From contig NZ_JARUBL010000001.1 of NCBI RefSeq assembly GCF_029626155.1, positions 6,538,501 through 6,602,500 on the forward strand: a DNA stretch of 64,000 nt, given 5' to 3'. Source of the DNA: Solwaraspora sp. WMMD1047 (GTDB taxonomy: Bacteria > Actinomycetota > Actinomycetes > Mycobacteriales > Micromonosporaceae). The position numbers and the translations under genes are program-made. Numbering within the stretch: position 1 is the first letter of the stretch; each line of letters opens with the position of its first letter. The notes under the pieces are model-generated. The model was given only the letters and a program-made list of their open reading frames with translations. It had not been told where the DNA came from and did no database searches. Shown here in pieces: positions 1 through 6,930 of the stretch.

Positions 1-1512
1 GGCGGTGAACGGCACGGCGACGTAGGTGTGGCACCGGGGTTCGTGTTCGGCCAGCGCCGGCCCGTCCCGGTCCACCCGGCCGCGGCGCGGCTCGCCGGTG
101 GCCGCCACCGCGCCGAGCAGCCCGGCGCCGAACCGGATCGGGCCGTCGTCGGCGCCGGCCGTCGGGCTGAGTCCTTCGGCGCAGCGGCAGACCAGGGTGC
201 CGGTGGCCGGGTCGAAGAGCAGGACGAGGCCGGCGCGGGCGCCGGTGGCGGTGACGGCGGTCCGCAGGATCACCCGCAGGATCCGCGGCAGGTCGTGGGT
301 GCTGGCCAGGGTGTCGCCGAGGATCGCCAGGTGGCCGCGGAGCTGGTCCCGGCTGACGGTGAGGGCCTGGGCGTAGGTCTGGGTCTCGCGGGTGATCCGG
401 TTGAAGGTGCTGGCGAGCCGGCCGACCTCGTCGGGCGCCCGGACCGGGAGCCGGGCGGTCAGGTCGCCGCCGGCCATCCGGGCCGCCGCCCGGGCCAGCT
501 CGACCAGCGGGCGGGTGGTCGAGCGGGCCAGCCGGCGGGCGGCCAGCAGCGCGAGGACGCCGGCCACTCCGACCGCCCCCGCCAGCAGGGCGTGCAGGGT
601 CCGCGACGGTTCGCGGGCCACCGACAGGATCAGCGGTAGGGGCTGGCCCGGGGCGGGGCCGATCCGTTTGACGTACCGGCCGCCGCGGGTTTCGACGATT
701 CCGTCGCCGGTGATCCGCTCGGCGGCGGCGAACACCGATTCCCGGGTGCCGCTGGGTTCGGTGCTCGGACCGCCGTCGGCGTCCGGGTCGACCGCCGGCG
801 GGCCGCCGTCGATCGATTCCCTGGTGGCCGACCCCCCGGGCGCCGACCCCTCGGCCACCGATCCGTCGGCGGCCGATCCGTCGGTGGCCGGTCCCTCGGC
901 GGCCGGTCCCTCGGCGGCCGATCCGTCGGTGACCGGTCCGGCAGTGGCCTCCGGCCCGCCGGTCGGACTGGCCGGACCCGCCGGGCCGGTGGCGGCCGGC
1001 TTGGCCGGCAGCAGGGTGACGGCGGTACCGGTGGCGGCGGCGAGCCGGGTGACGAAGGCGGTGTCCAGCACCTGGGCGGCGTGCACGCTGCCGCTCGGGG
1101 TTCCGGCGGTGTCCCGGAGCTCGACCCGGGCGGCGATCGCCCGCGGCGCCACCGCGGTCGACCGGTCGCCGCCGCAGTCGGCCCACGGTCCGGCCGGCGG
1201 GTCGGGCGTGATCAACACCGGCGTGCCGTTCGCAGCGGTCACCAGGACCGCGCTGGCCAGGCCCTGGGTGACGAACTCGGTGGCGAGCCCGGACCGGTCG
1301 GTGGCCACGGCGACCGCGGCGGCGGCGGAGTAGAGCTGTTGGCACAGCGCGGTGATCGTGTTGCGTACCGTGGTTGCGGCGAGGCTCAGCCGGTCCTCGG
1401 ACCGCTGGTGACCGACGGTGGCCGCCGTGACGCCGACGAAGCCGGCGCCGAGTAGCACCGGGCCGAGCACCACGGCGAGAAAGGCGCTTGTCAACCTTCC
1501 GCGCAGCGTCAC
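1..1512 (-). CDS. Membrane sensor protein with HAMP and GAF domains (3' end outside window)
   Basis: The frame is open from a GTG at 1512-1510, preceded by GGAGGG at 1517-1522, and runs off the window edge, so at least 504 residues are present and the C-terminal output domain is missing. An N-terminal membrane helix (about residues 10-32) is followed by an extracytoplasmic region, a second helix (about 304-326), a HAMP linker (ARSTTRPLVELARAAARM) and the start of a GAF domain reading up to the edge. A Gly/Ala/Ser/Asp-rich linker with repeated DGSAA, EGPAA and DGSVA units lies in the extracytoplasmic part (nt about 835-950). The order TM-sensor-TM-HAMP-GAF fits a histidine kinase, diguanylate cyclase or PP2C phosphatase sensor; which one cannot be told from this fragment. 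Confidence 0.8.
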   Translation of the reverse strand, partial: MTLRGRLTSAFLAVVLGPVLLGAGFVGVTAATVGHQRSEDRLSLAATTVRNTITALCQQLYSAAAAVAVATDRSGLATEFVTQGLASAVLVTAANGTPVLITPDPPAGPWADCGGDRSTAVAPRAIAARVELRDTAGTPSGSVHAAQVLDTAFVTRLAAATGTAVTLLPAKPAATGPAGPASPTGGPEATAGPVTDGSAAEGPAAEGPATDGSAADGSVAEGSAPGGSATRESIDGGPPAVDPDADGGPSTEPSGTRESVFAAAERITGDGIVETRGGRYVKRIGPAPGQPLPLILSVAREPSRTLHALLAGAVGVAGVLALLAARRLARSTTRPLVELARAAARMAGGDLTARLPVRAPDEVGRLASTFNRITRETQTYAQALTVSRDQLRGHLAILGDTLASTHDLPRILRVILRTAVTATGARAGLVLLFDPATGTLVCRCAEGLSPTAGADDGPIRFGAGLLGAVAATGEPRRGRVDRDGPALAEHEPRCHTYVAVPFTA

Positions 1513-1595
1513 TCTTCCCTCCGGAAGCTCCGCACCCGATGCTGCGATGCTGCGACAAACCACTTACTTAACGCGGGTCACGGCAGGAGTGTTAC

Positions 1596-2237
1596 GTGTC
1601 GGATTCTTCGGACGAAGCGGATGCGATCGACCGGGTGAAGCGGGAGCTGCGCCACGACCTGCTCGCCCGCCGCCGGGCGCTGCCGGCTCCGACCCGGGCC
1701 GACGCCGCCGGCGCCGTCCAGCACCAGCTGGCCGACCTGGTACGTCGACTGCGCCCGACCACCATGACCGGGTACGCGCCGGTCGGGGCCGAACCGGGCG
1801 GGCCGGAGCTGCCCGAGGTGCTGTCCCGGGCGGTCGAGACCGGCGGCGGCCGGCTGCTGCTGCCGGTGCTGCGCACCGATCTGGATCTGGACTGGGGTCG
1901 CTACACCGGACCAGGCGGTCTGGTGGCGGCCGGTCGAGGGATGCGGGAGCCGGACGGCGCCCGGCTGGGCCGGGCGGCTATCGCCGGGGCCGGGCTGGTG
2001 GTCGTACCGGCGCTGGCCGTGGACCGGGCCGGCATCCGGCTGGGCCGCGGCGGCGGCTCGTACGACCGCGCGCTCGCCCGGGTGGCACCGGGTGCGTTGA
2101 TCGTGGCGGCGCTGCACGACGGCGAACTGGTCGATCGGCTTCCGGCCCATCCACACGACCGCCCGGTGCACGCGGTGGTCACCCCGACCGGCGGCTTCAG
2201 GTCACTCGGCGACCGGGGCGGCGGGCCGCCCGGGTGA
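1596..2237 (+). CDS. 5-formyltetrahydrofolate cyclo-ligase
   Basis: 213 residues, the usual length for this family, which makes 5,10-methenyl-THF from 5-formyl-THF and ATP in the cytosol (folate salvage). The N-terminal basic helix (VKRELRHDLLARRRAL) and the C-terminal nucleotide/folate-binding signature (GIRLGRGGGSYDRALARV) are both clear. The GTG start at 1596 has AGGAG at 1584-1588. It is divergent from the sensor gene and followed by the FmdB-type gene, the same pairing as Rv0992c-Rv0991c in M. tuberculosis. Confidence 0.92.
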   Translation: MSDSSDEADAIDRVKRELRHDLLARRRALPAPTRADAAGAVQHQLADLVRRLRPTTMTGYAPVGAEPGGPELPEVLSRAVETGGGRLLLPVLRTDLDLDWGRYTGPGGLVAAGRGMREPDGARLGRAAIAGAGLVVVPALAVDRAGIRLGRGGGSYDRALARVAPGALIVAALHDGELVDRLPAHPHDRPVHAVVTPTGGFRSLGDRGGGPPG

Positions 2238-2361
2238 GGCCGCCGGGCGGCCGGGGTGACCTGGTGGCCGGGCCGGGTGGACGAAATCGGGTCCGATGAA
2301 GCACCATTGGCACTCGGACACGACGAGTGCCAACAGCCCGAGCAAGATCCGGAGGGGAACC

Positions 2362-2799
2362 GTGCCCACCTACCAGTACGCCTGTACCGCGTGCGGTGAT
2401 CAACTTGAGGCGGTCCAGTCCTTCACCGACGAGCCGCTCACCGAGTGTCCGGCGTGTCAGGGTCGGCTCCGCAAGTTGTTCGGCTCCGTCGGCATCGTCT
2501 TCAAGGGGTCCGGCTTCTACCGCAACGACTCCCGGGAATCCTCGAACGGCTCCCGCAAGGGGTCGGAGAGCGGTGACTCCGCGACCAAGGCCGCGACCAG
2601 CGGTTCCGGGGACTCCGGCTCGAACGGCGGCGCCACCGCTGGCGGCGGCTCGGCCAACGGCGGGTCCCAGGGCTCGGGCAGCACCGACAGTGCCACCAAG
2701 AGCGGCGGTTCGGACAGCGCCAAGGCCAAGGCGGGTTCCACCGGCGGCACCTCGTCCGGCGGCGGCTCGACGAGCACCGCCACCAAGACCGGCGCCTGA
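2362..2799 (+). CDS. FmdB-family zinc-ribbon protein with disordered Ser/Gly-rich tail
   Basis: 145 residues. The start is set at GTG 2362 because GGAGGGG lies at 2351-2357 and the product then begins with the family N-terminus (VPTYQYACTACGDQ). Four cysteines, C8, C11, C29 and C32, form the zinc ribbon. From about residue 55 the protein is low-complexity Ser/Gly/Ala/Lys and likely disordered. The M. tuberculosis homologue Rv0991c is a redox-regulated chaperone whose unstructured tail matters for activity, so a stress-chaperone role is a reasonable inference. It follows the cyclo-ligase gene by about 125 bp. Confidence 0.88.
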   Translation: MPTYQYACTACGDQLEAVQSFTDEPLTECPACQGRLRKLFGSVGIVFKGSGFYRNDSRESSNGSRKGSESGDSATKAATSGSGDSGSNGGATAGGGSANGGSQGSGSTDSATKSGGSDSAKAKAGSTGGTSSGGGSTSTATKTGA

Positions 2800-2803
2800 C
2801 GAC

Positions 2804-2822
2804 CGGCCCGCGCTCCGGGCCG
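2804..2822 (+). terminator. Short GC hairpin after the FmdB-family gene
   Basis: CGGCCC (2804-2809) pairs with GGGCCG (2817-2822) across a 7-nt loop, starting 5 bp after the stop codon. There is no U tract, as is usual in actinomycetes. Weak on its own. Confidence 0.35.
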
Positions 2823-2854
2823 CTTCGTAGCACGAGTGGCGCCCGGGCGGGGGC

Positions 2855-2882
2855 TTGTCCACAGCCGGCCAGGTTCTCCACA
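2855..2882 (+). promoter_or_regulatory. Pair of DnaA-box-like sequences
   Basis: TTGTCCACA (2855-2863) equals the consensus DnaA box of high-GC actinomycetes, and TTCTCCACA (2874-2882) differs at one base. Both are on the plus strand, 19 bp apart start to start, in the 177-bp gap before the SAF-like gene. They could bind DnaA as a regulator or titration site; binding is inferred from sequence only. Confidence 0.4.
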
Positions 2883-2976
2883 GCCTGGCGCTTTCCATCG
2901 GCGAGCCGACTCGCCGGGCGCCTAGCCTCCTGACGTCCCGGACACCGACCGGTGCCCCGGGGAAGGGAGGCGACGG

Positions 2977-3630
2977 ATGGCGACGGAGCCGGCCCTGCGG
3001 CCGACCCGCTGGCCGGGACCGCCCCGGCGGACCACCGTGCTCCGAGCCGGGCTGGTGGCGACGTTCCTGGCCCTGGCCGCCGGAGCGCTGTACGCGGTCC
3101 CGCCGGCGACCGGCTGCGAGCCGGTCGCCAGCACGCCGGTTGACGGCCGGGGTGCGGGCGGCGACGGCTGCGGTGCCGGCCGTTCGGCCGGGCCAGCGAG
3201 CGGGCCGGTTTCCACGGATCATCCCGACCCCGGTCCGGCCGCCCAGGCTGCCGGCCGGCCGGCCGCCGACGCGGACGACGCCGCCGATGACCCGGCCGAC
3301 GCGGACGGGCAGCCTGGCAGCGAACTGCCGGGCGGGTTGCCCCTGCCGGCCGGGGCGGTCGGCGTTCCGGTTCCACTGGCGGAGCCGGCGGTACTGGCCG
3401 TCGTCCGGCCCGGCACCCGGGTCAACCTGCTGGCCGCGCTGCCCGCCCGCCGTCCGGGCGCGACCGTCGAGCCGGTGCTGCTGGCCGAGCGGGTGCCGGT
3501 CCTGGCCGTGCTGCGCCCGGCGGCAACCGACGGCTCGGCCGCCGTCTACCTGGCGCTGGACCCGGAGCAGGCGCGACGGACGATCGGCATGCCGCCCGAC
3601 GCCCGCTTCGCCCTCGCGGTCCTGCCCTGA
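2977..3630 (+). CDS. SAF/CpaB-like membrane-anchored protein
   Basis: 217 residues from ATG 2977, with GGAAGGGAGG upstream. One membrane helix at about residues 22-41 (LRAGLVATFLALAAGALYA) is followed by an acidic Pro/Ala-rich linker (about 45-115) and a C-terminal domain with the pattern GVPVPLAEPAVLAVVRPGTR. This resembles the SAF domain of CpaB/RcpC, the pilus-assembly protein, where a VGV...L.PGDRVDV motif is typical. No other pilus genes are near, so the role is uncertain; it may be a stand-alone cell-envelope protein. Confidence 0.7.
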   Translation: MATEPALRPTRWPGPPRRTTVLRAGLVATFLALAAGALYAVPPATGCEPVASTPVDGRGAGGDGCGAGRSAGPASGPVSTDHPDPGPAAQAAGRPAADADDAADDPADADGQPGSELPGGLPLPAGAVGVPVPLAEPAVLAVVRPGTRVNLLAALPARRPGATVEPVLLAERVPVLAVLRPAATDGSAAVYLALDPEQARRTIGMPPDARFALAVLP

Positions 3631-3659
3631 CCGCCCAGCGCACCGATCAGGCCCATCCG

Positions 3660-3763
3660 CCACCCGTGCCGGCAGCCCGTGCTGGCCACCCGTGCCGGCT
3701 GCCCGGGCTGGCCACCCGTGCCGGCAGCCCGTGCTGGCCACCCGTGCCGGCTGCCCGGCGCCG
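3660..3763. repeat. Four tandem 26-bp repeats
   Basis: Units at 3660-3685, 3686-3711, 3712-3737 and 3738-3763 alternate between two slightly different versions (GGCAGCCCGTGCTGG versus GGCTGCCCGGGCTGG at their 3' parts), so the array is also a 52-bp dimer repeated twice. It lies between convergent genes and is rich in CCGGC/GCCGG, so the transcript could fold; it may act as a bidirectional terminator or be a minisatellite. Confidence 0.85.
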
Positions 3764-3764
3764 G

Positions 3765-3950
3765 TCAGTCCCAGTGCGGCGGGCGTTCGGCGAGCAACCG
3801 GTCGTCGTTGGACCGGGCGTACTCGCCCCACCCCCGGTCGGTGTCGTCCGCCGTCTGCTCGGGCAGCACGACGAAGTCCTCGCTGAGATCGACCTCCCGG
3901 TCGTCGTCCCCGGACGCGCGGGGCACCGGTGGTTCATCGGCGCGCTTCAC
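3765..3950 (-). CDS. Conserved-looking small acidic protein
   Basis: 61 residues from GTG 3950-3948. The product is acidic and hydrophilic (segments DREVDLSEDFVVLPEQTADD and RLLAERPPHWD), with no membrane segment or known domain. The frame-specific composition (no long Arg/Pro/Ala shadow look) and the clean WD end suggest a true gene of the short actinobacterial hypothetical type. It faces the divergent membrane-tail gene at 4032 and ends against the 26-bp repeat array. Function unknown. Confidence 0.6.
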   Translation of the reverse strand: MKRADEPPVPRASGDDDREVDLSEDFVVLPEQTADDTDRGWGEYARSNDDRLLAERPPHWD

Positions 3951-4031
3951 GACCGGGAGCCTACCCAGCCAGGCGGCTCTCCGGCACTGCCGCGGGGCCG
4001 GCGGCCGGCCGGCGTTGGTAGCGTCAGGCCT

Positions 4032-4373
4032 GTGACGACCGGCAACGGCGATCCTGCCGACGAGGGCTTCTGGCGCCGGCCGCCCGGCCAGCCGGACGGG
4101 CTGCGGCGACCCGACCAGCCGGCACCGGAAGCGGCCGGTCCGGTCGGCCGGCCCAGCTATCCAGGGCCGCCCCCCAGCACTCCCCCACCGGCCGGCTGGC
4201 GGCCGCCGGTGCACGTGCAGCCGCCGCCACCGGGCCGGCTGCCGCCGCAGGACCTACCCGCCCTGGACGCCGCCGAGGGCAGCGCCCGCACCCTCACCTA
4301 CGGCATCGGAATGCTCACCACGGCGGTACTCCTGGTGGTGATGTGTCTGCTCTGCTCCCGAGTGCTGTTCTGA
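4032..4373 (+). CDS. Proline-rich protein with one C-terminal membrane helix
   Basis: 113 residues from GTG 4032. The first ~85 residues are Pro/Gly/Arg-rich and likely disordered; the last ~25 form a single hydrophobic helix (TYGIGMLTTAVLLVVMCLLC), giving a tail-anchored layout. No catalytic motif. Divergent from the 61-aa gene with an 81-bp gap. Function unknown. Confidence 0.6.
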   Translation: MTTGNGDPADEGFWRRPPGQPDGLRRPDQPAPEAAGPVGRPSYPGPPPSTPPPAGWRPPVHVQPPPPGRLPPQDLPALDAAEGSARTLTYGIGMLTTAVLLVVMCLLCSRVLF

Positions 4374-4489
4374 ACGCGGCCGACAGCGCACCTGCGCCGC
4401 CCCGGGCGCTGGTCAGCCGGCTGTGGCGCCGACCACCATCGATTGACCAACGGGTTGTCGCCAGTTGAACGCCGTGCTGTGATGGGGTA

Positions 4490-4924
4490 ATGCCCGGCGG
4501 TGAGGAACTGCTCCGGTCGAGGGGCCTGCGGGTCACCCGGCCGCGCCTCGCCGTGCTGGAGGTGCTCGCCGGCGGCGGCCACCTGGAGGTCGACGAGATC
4601 ACCCGCCGGGTCCGGGAGCGGCTCGACTCGGTCTCCACCCAGGCCGTGTACGACGTGCTCGGCGCGCTGGCCAGGGCCGGCCTGTCCCGGCGCATCGAAC
4701 CGGCCGGCAGCCCGGCCCGGTACGAGGCCCGGGTCGGGGACAACCACCATCACATCGTCTGCCGGGCCTGCGGTGAGATCTCGGACGTCGACTGCGCGGT
4801 CGGCGCCGCGCCCTGCCTCGACCCGGAGACCACGAACGCGTACGGCTTCGAGGTCGACGAGGCCGAGGTGACCTTCTGGGGCCTCTGCCCGGCCTGCCAG
4901 ACCCGCCGAGAGGCGGAGCGATGA
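4490..4924 (+). CDS. Fur-family transcriptional regulator
   Basis: 144 residues, the normal Fur length. An N-terminal winged helix (TRPRLAVLEVLAGGGHLEVD ... VSTQAVYDVLGALARAGL) is followed by the metal-binding dimer domain: the His cluster in GDNHHHIVCRACGE and two CxxC pairs (CRAC, CPAC) typical of a structural zinc site. It probably senses iron or peroxide (FurA/CatR type). Its stop overlaps the start of the DUF2236 gene by 4 bp (ATGA), so the two are co-translated. The usual catalase-peroxidase partner is not next to it. Confidence 0.92.
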   Translation: MPGGEELLRSRGLRVTRPRLAVLEVLAGGGHLEVDEITRRVRERLDSVSTQAVYDVLGALARAGLSRRIEPAGSPARYEARVGDNHHHIVCRACGEISDVDCAVGAAPCLDPETTNAYGFEVDEAEVTFWGLCPACQTRREAER

Positions 4925-5814
4925 GCACCACGGTCACGCCCGGGCGGCCGGCCCGGTCGCCCGACGACGACCTCGGCCTCTTCGGGCCCGGTTCGGTGAC
5001 CTGGAAGGTGCACGAGGAGCCGATCCTGATCCTCGCCGGCCTGCGCTCGCTCTATCTGCAGGCACTGCATCCCCGGGCGATGGCCGGGGTGGCCCAGAAC
5101 AGCGACTTCCGCTCCGACCCGTGGGGGCGGCTGGTGCGCACCGCGCAGTACGTGGCGACCACCATCTACGGCACGACCGCCCAGGCCGAGGCGGCCGGCC
5201 GCCGGCTGCGCGCCCGGCACGCCCGGCTGCGCGGCCGGGACCTCCTCACCGGCGAGGAGTTTCGGGTCGACTCCCCCGATTTGCTGCGCTGGGTGCACGT
5301 GACCGAGGTGGAGTCGTTCGTCAGCACCGCTCGGCGGGCCGGCCTGCCGCTCACCGACGACGAGGTGGACCGCTACTACGCCGAGCAGCGGGCCGCCGCC
5401 GCGCTGGTCGGCCTCGACCCGGCGACGGTGCCGGGCAGCCTCGCCGAGGTGGCGGAGTACTACCGGGCGGTGCGGCCCGAGCTGCGGATGACCCGGGAGG
5501 CGGCCGAAACGGCCTTCTTCCTGACCGCTCCCCCGGTGCCGTGGCGGATGAGCCGCCCGCTCAAGCTCGGCCTCAGCCTCGGGCCGGCCCGGCTGGCGTA
5601 CCTCGGCATCGCCGGCACCGCGTTCGGGCTGCTGCCGGCCTGGGCCCGCCGCCGGTACGGCGCCCCCGGGCTACCCACCACCGACCTCTCCGCCGCGCTC
5701 TCGGTCCGGACGCTGCGGCTGGCCCTGAACGCCATTCCCCGCCGGTACGTCGAGGGACCGCTCTACCAGGAGGCGAAGGCCAGGGCGGCCCGGCTCGCCC
5801 CGGCCACCGGCTGA
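4921..5814 (+). CDS. DUF2236 / MpaB-type oxygenase family protein
   Basis: 297 residues, full length for DUF2236, the family of rubber oxygenase Lcp and fungal MpaB, which are b-type haem proteins acting on prenyl or fatty chains. Family features are present: the N-terminal SVTWKVHEEPILILAGLRSL and LHPRAMAGVAQNSDF, the middle WVHVTEVESFV containing a candidate haem-ligand His, and an amphipathic C-terminal region (LGIAGTAFGLLPAWARRRYG). The substrate is unknown. Overlap with the Fur gene suggests metal- or redox-dependent control. Confidence 0.85.
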   Translation: MSTTVTPGRPARSPDDDLGLFGPGSVTWKVHEEPILILAGLRSLYLQALHPRAMAGVAQNSDFRSDPWGRLVRTAQYVATTIYGTTAQAEAAGRRLRARHARLRGRDLLTGEEFRVDSPDLLRWVHVTEVESFVSTARRAGLPLTDDEVDRYYAEQRAAAALVGLDPATVPGSLAEVAEYYRAVRPELRMTREAAETAFFLTAPPVPWRMSRPLKLGLSLGPARLAYLGIAGTAFGLLPAWARRRYGAPGLPTTDLSAALSVRTLRLALNAIPRRYVEGPLYQEAKARAARLAPATG

Positions 5815-5886
5815 GCCCCGGCCCGATCCACGACCCGCCCAGATCCACGACCCGCCCGCCCCGGGTCCCGGCGGTTCAGGTCCAGG

Positions 5887-6807
5887 TCAGCTCGCGTCGT
5901 CGGTCGGCAGGAGGGTCCGTTCGACCGCTGCCCACGGTTCCTTCCCCGGCGCCTGCGCCCCGGCCGGGCAGCTCCGCCGGTAGTCGCACCAGGCGCACCG
6001 GGGTCCGGGCGCGACCGGGAACGCCTCGTCCGGGTCGCCGCCGTCGGCCACCGACCGTTCCGCGTCGAGGATGTCCCGGGCGGTCTCCTCGGCCCGGCCG
6101 ACCTGCCGCGCGATCGACTCCGCGGTGTGCTCGTGGGCGGCCACCGTGCCGGTCGGCAGGTGGTGCAGCTCCACCCGCCGGCAGGGCCGGCGGAAGACCC
6201 GCTCCGCGGCGTACGCGTAGAGCGCCAGCGCGGTCGAGCCGCGCGCGTCGTCGCTGTCCAATCCGGTCCGGCCGGTCTTGTAGTCGACGATCACCAGCTC
6301 CGGACCCTCCGGGCCGGGCCGCGAGTCGATCCGGTCCGCCCGGCCGTTGAAGGCGAGCACCGCGGTCTTGACCGCCACCACGCGCTCCACGCCGAGCGGG
6401 TCGTCGGCCGGATCCAGCGTGTCGACGTAGGACTCCAGCCAGCCGAGCGCCCGCCGGTACGCCGCCCGCTCCTGCTCGTCGTCGCGGTAGCCGTCCCGTA
6501 CCCAGGTGCCCTTGAGCAGGCTGGGCAGCGCCTCCGGGCGGCGTCGGTCGGCCGGCAGGGCGTACCAGTTACGCAGGGCGGTGTGGACGCTCGCGCCGAG
6601 CGAGTTGTGTGCCCAGGCCGGTCCCTTGGCCGGTGCCGGCCGGTCTAGGTAGGAGTACCGGTAGCGGCGCGGACAGTCGGTGTAGGCGCCGAGCTTGCTC
6701 GGGGTGCAGACGAACAACCGCTCCGGCATCCCCTCGAAGCCGAGCTGCTCCGGCTGGCCGTCGCGGGGGCGGGGGGCCCGGTTACCGGGTCGGGATGGCC
6801 TTCGCAC
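5887..6807 (-). CDS. RecB-family PD-(D/E)XK nuclease (Cas4-like)
   Basis: 306 residues from GTG 6807, with AAGGA just upstream. The nuclease core is visible: an acidic residue in FNGRADRID, then VDYKTGRTG with the D-x-K pair. A Cys near the N-terminus (YTDCPRRYRYSY) and the C-terminal CAWCDYRRSC give the four-cysteine iron-sulphur cluster of Cas4/AddB-type nucleases. It probably acts in DNA repair. An IS4-family element is inserted 17 bp before the start codon, cutting it off from the upstream PHP gene. Confidence 0.9.
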   Translation of the reverse strand: MRRPSRPGNRAPRPRDGQPEQLGFEGMPERLFVCTPSKLGAYTDCPRRYRYSYLDRPAPAKGPAWAHNSLGASVHTALRNWYALPADRRRPEALPSLLKGTWVRDGYRDDEQERAAYRRALGWLESYVDTLDPADDPLGVERVVAVKTAVLAFNGRADRIDSRPGPEGPELVIVDYKTGRTGLDSDDARGSTALALYAYAAERVFRRPCRRVELHHLPTGTVAAHEHTAESIARQVGRAEETARDILDAERSVADGGDPDEAFPVAPGPRCAWCDYRRSCPAGAQAPGKEPWAAVERTLLPTDDAS

Positions 6808-6823
6808 CGCACGATCCTTTCAC

Positions 6824-6831
6824 CCCCGGCC
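6824..6831. repeat. Left 8-bp target-site duplication of the IS element
   Basis: CCCCGGCC abuts the left terminal repeat and recurs at 8357-8364 directly beyond the right one. A perfect duplication marks a single, fairly recent insertion. Confidence 0.93.
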
Positions 6832-6850
6832 GCAATGCCAGGAAGTTAAG
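6832..6850 (+). repeat. Left terminal inverted repeat of the IS
   Basis: GCAATGCCAGGAAGTTAAG; identical to the complement of 8338-8356. Confidence 0.95.
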
Positions 6851-6873
6851 GGTGTGTCACGTGCCTGAATAAG

Positions 6874-6930
6874 ACGAAGCTCCTGTAGAACGTGGATCGA
6901 CCAAGATCTAAATTCATACAGGAGCTTCGT
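6874..6930 (+). promoter_or_regulatory. Hairpin that can mask the transposase ribosome-binding site
   Basis: ACGAAGCTCCTGTA (6874-6887) is a perfect 14-bp complement of TACAGGAGCTTCGT (6917-6930), with a 29-nt loop. The right arm contains the GGAG ribosome-binding site and ends on the first base of the TTG start. In IS10 and IS50 a similar structure forms only in read-through transcripts from outside and blocks transposase translation; the same role is inferred here. Confidence 0.75.

Noticed and set aside
2197-3831. Minus-strand frame of 544 codons opposite the FmdB and SAF-like genes
   Set aside because: Shadow frame; the plus strand has zinc-ribbon cysteines, a membrane helix and good ribosome-binding sites.
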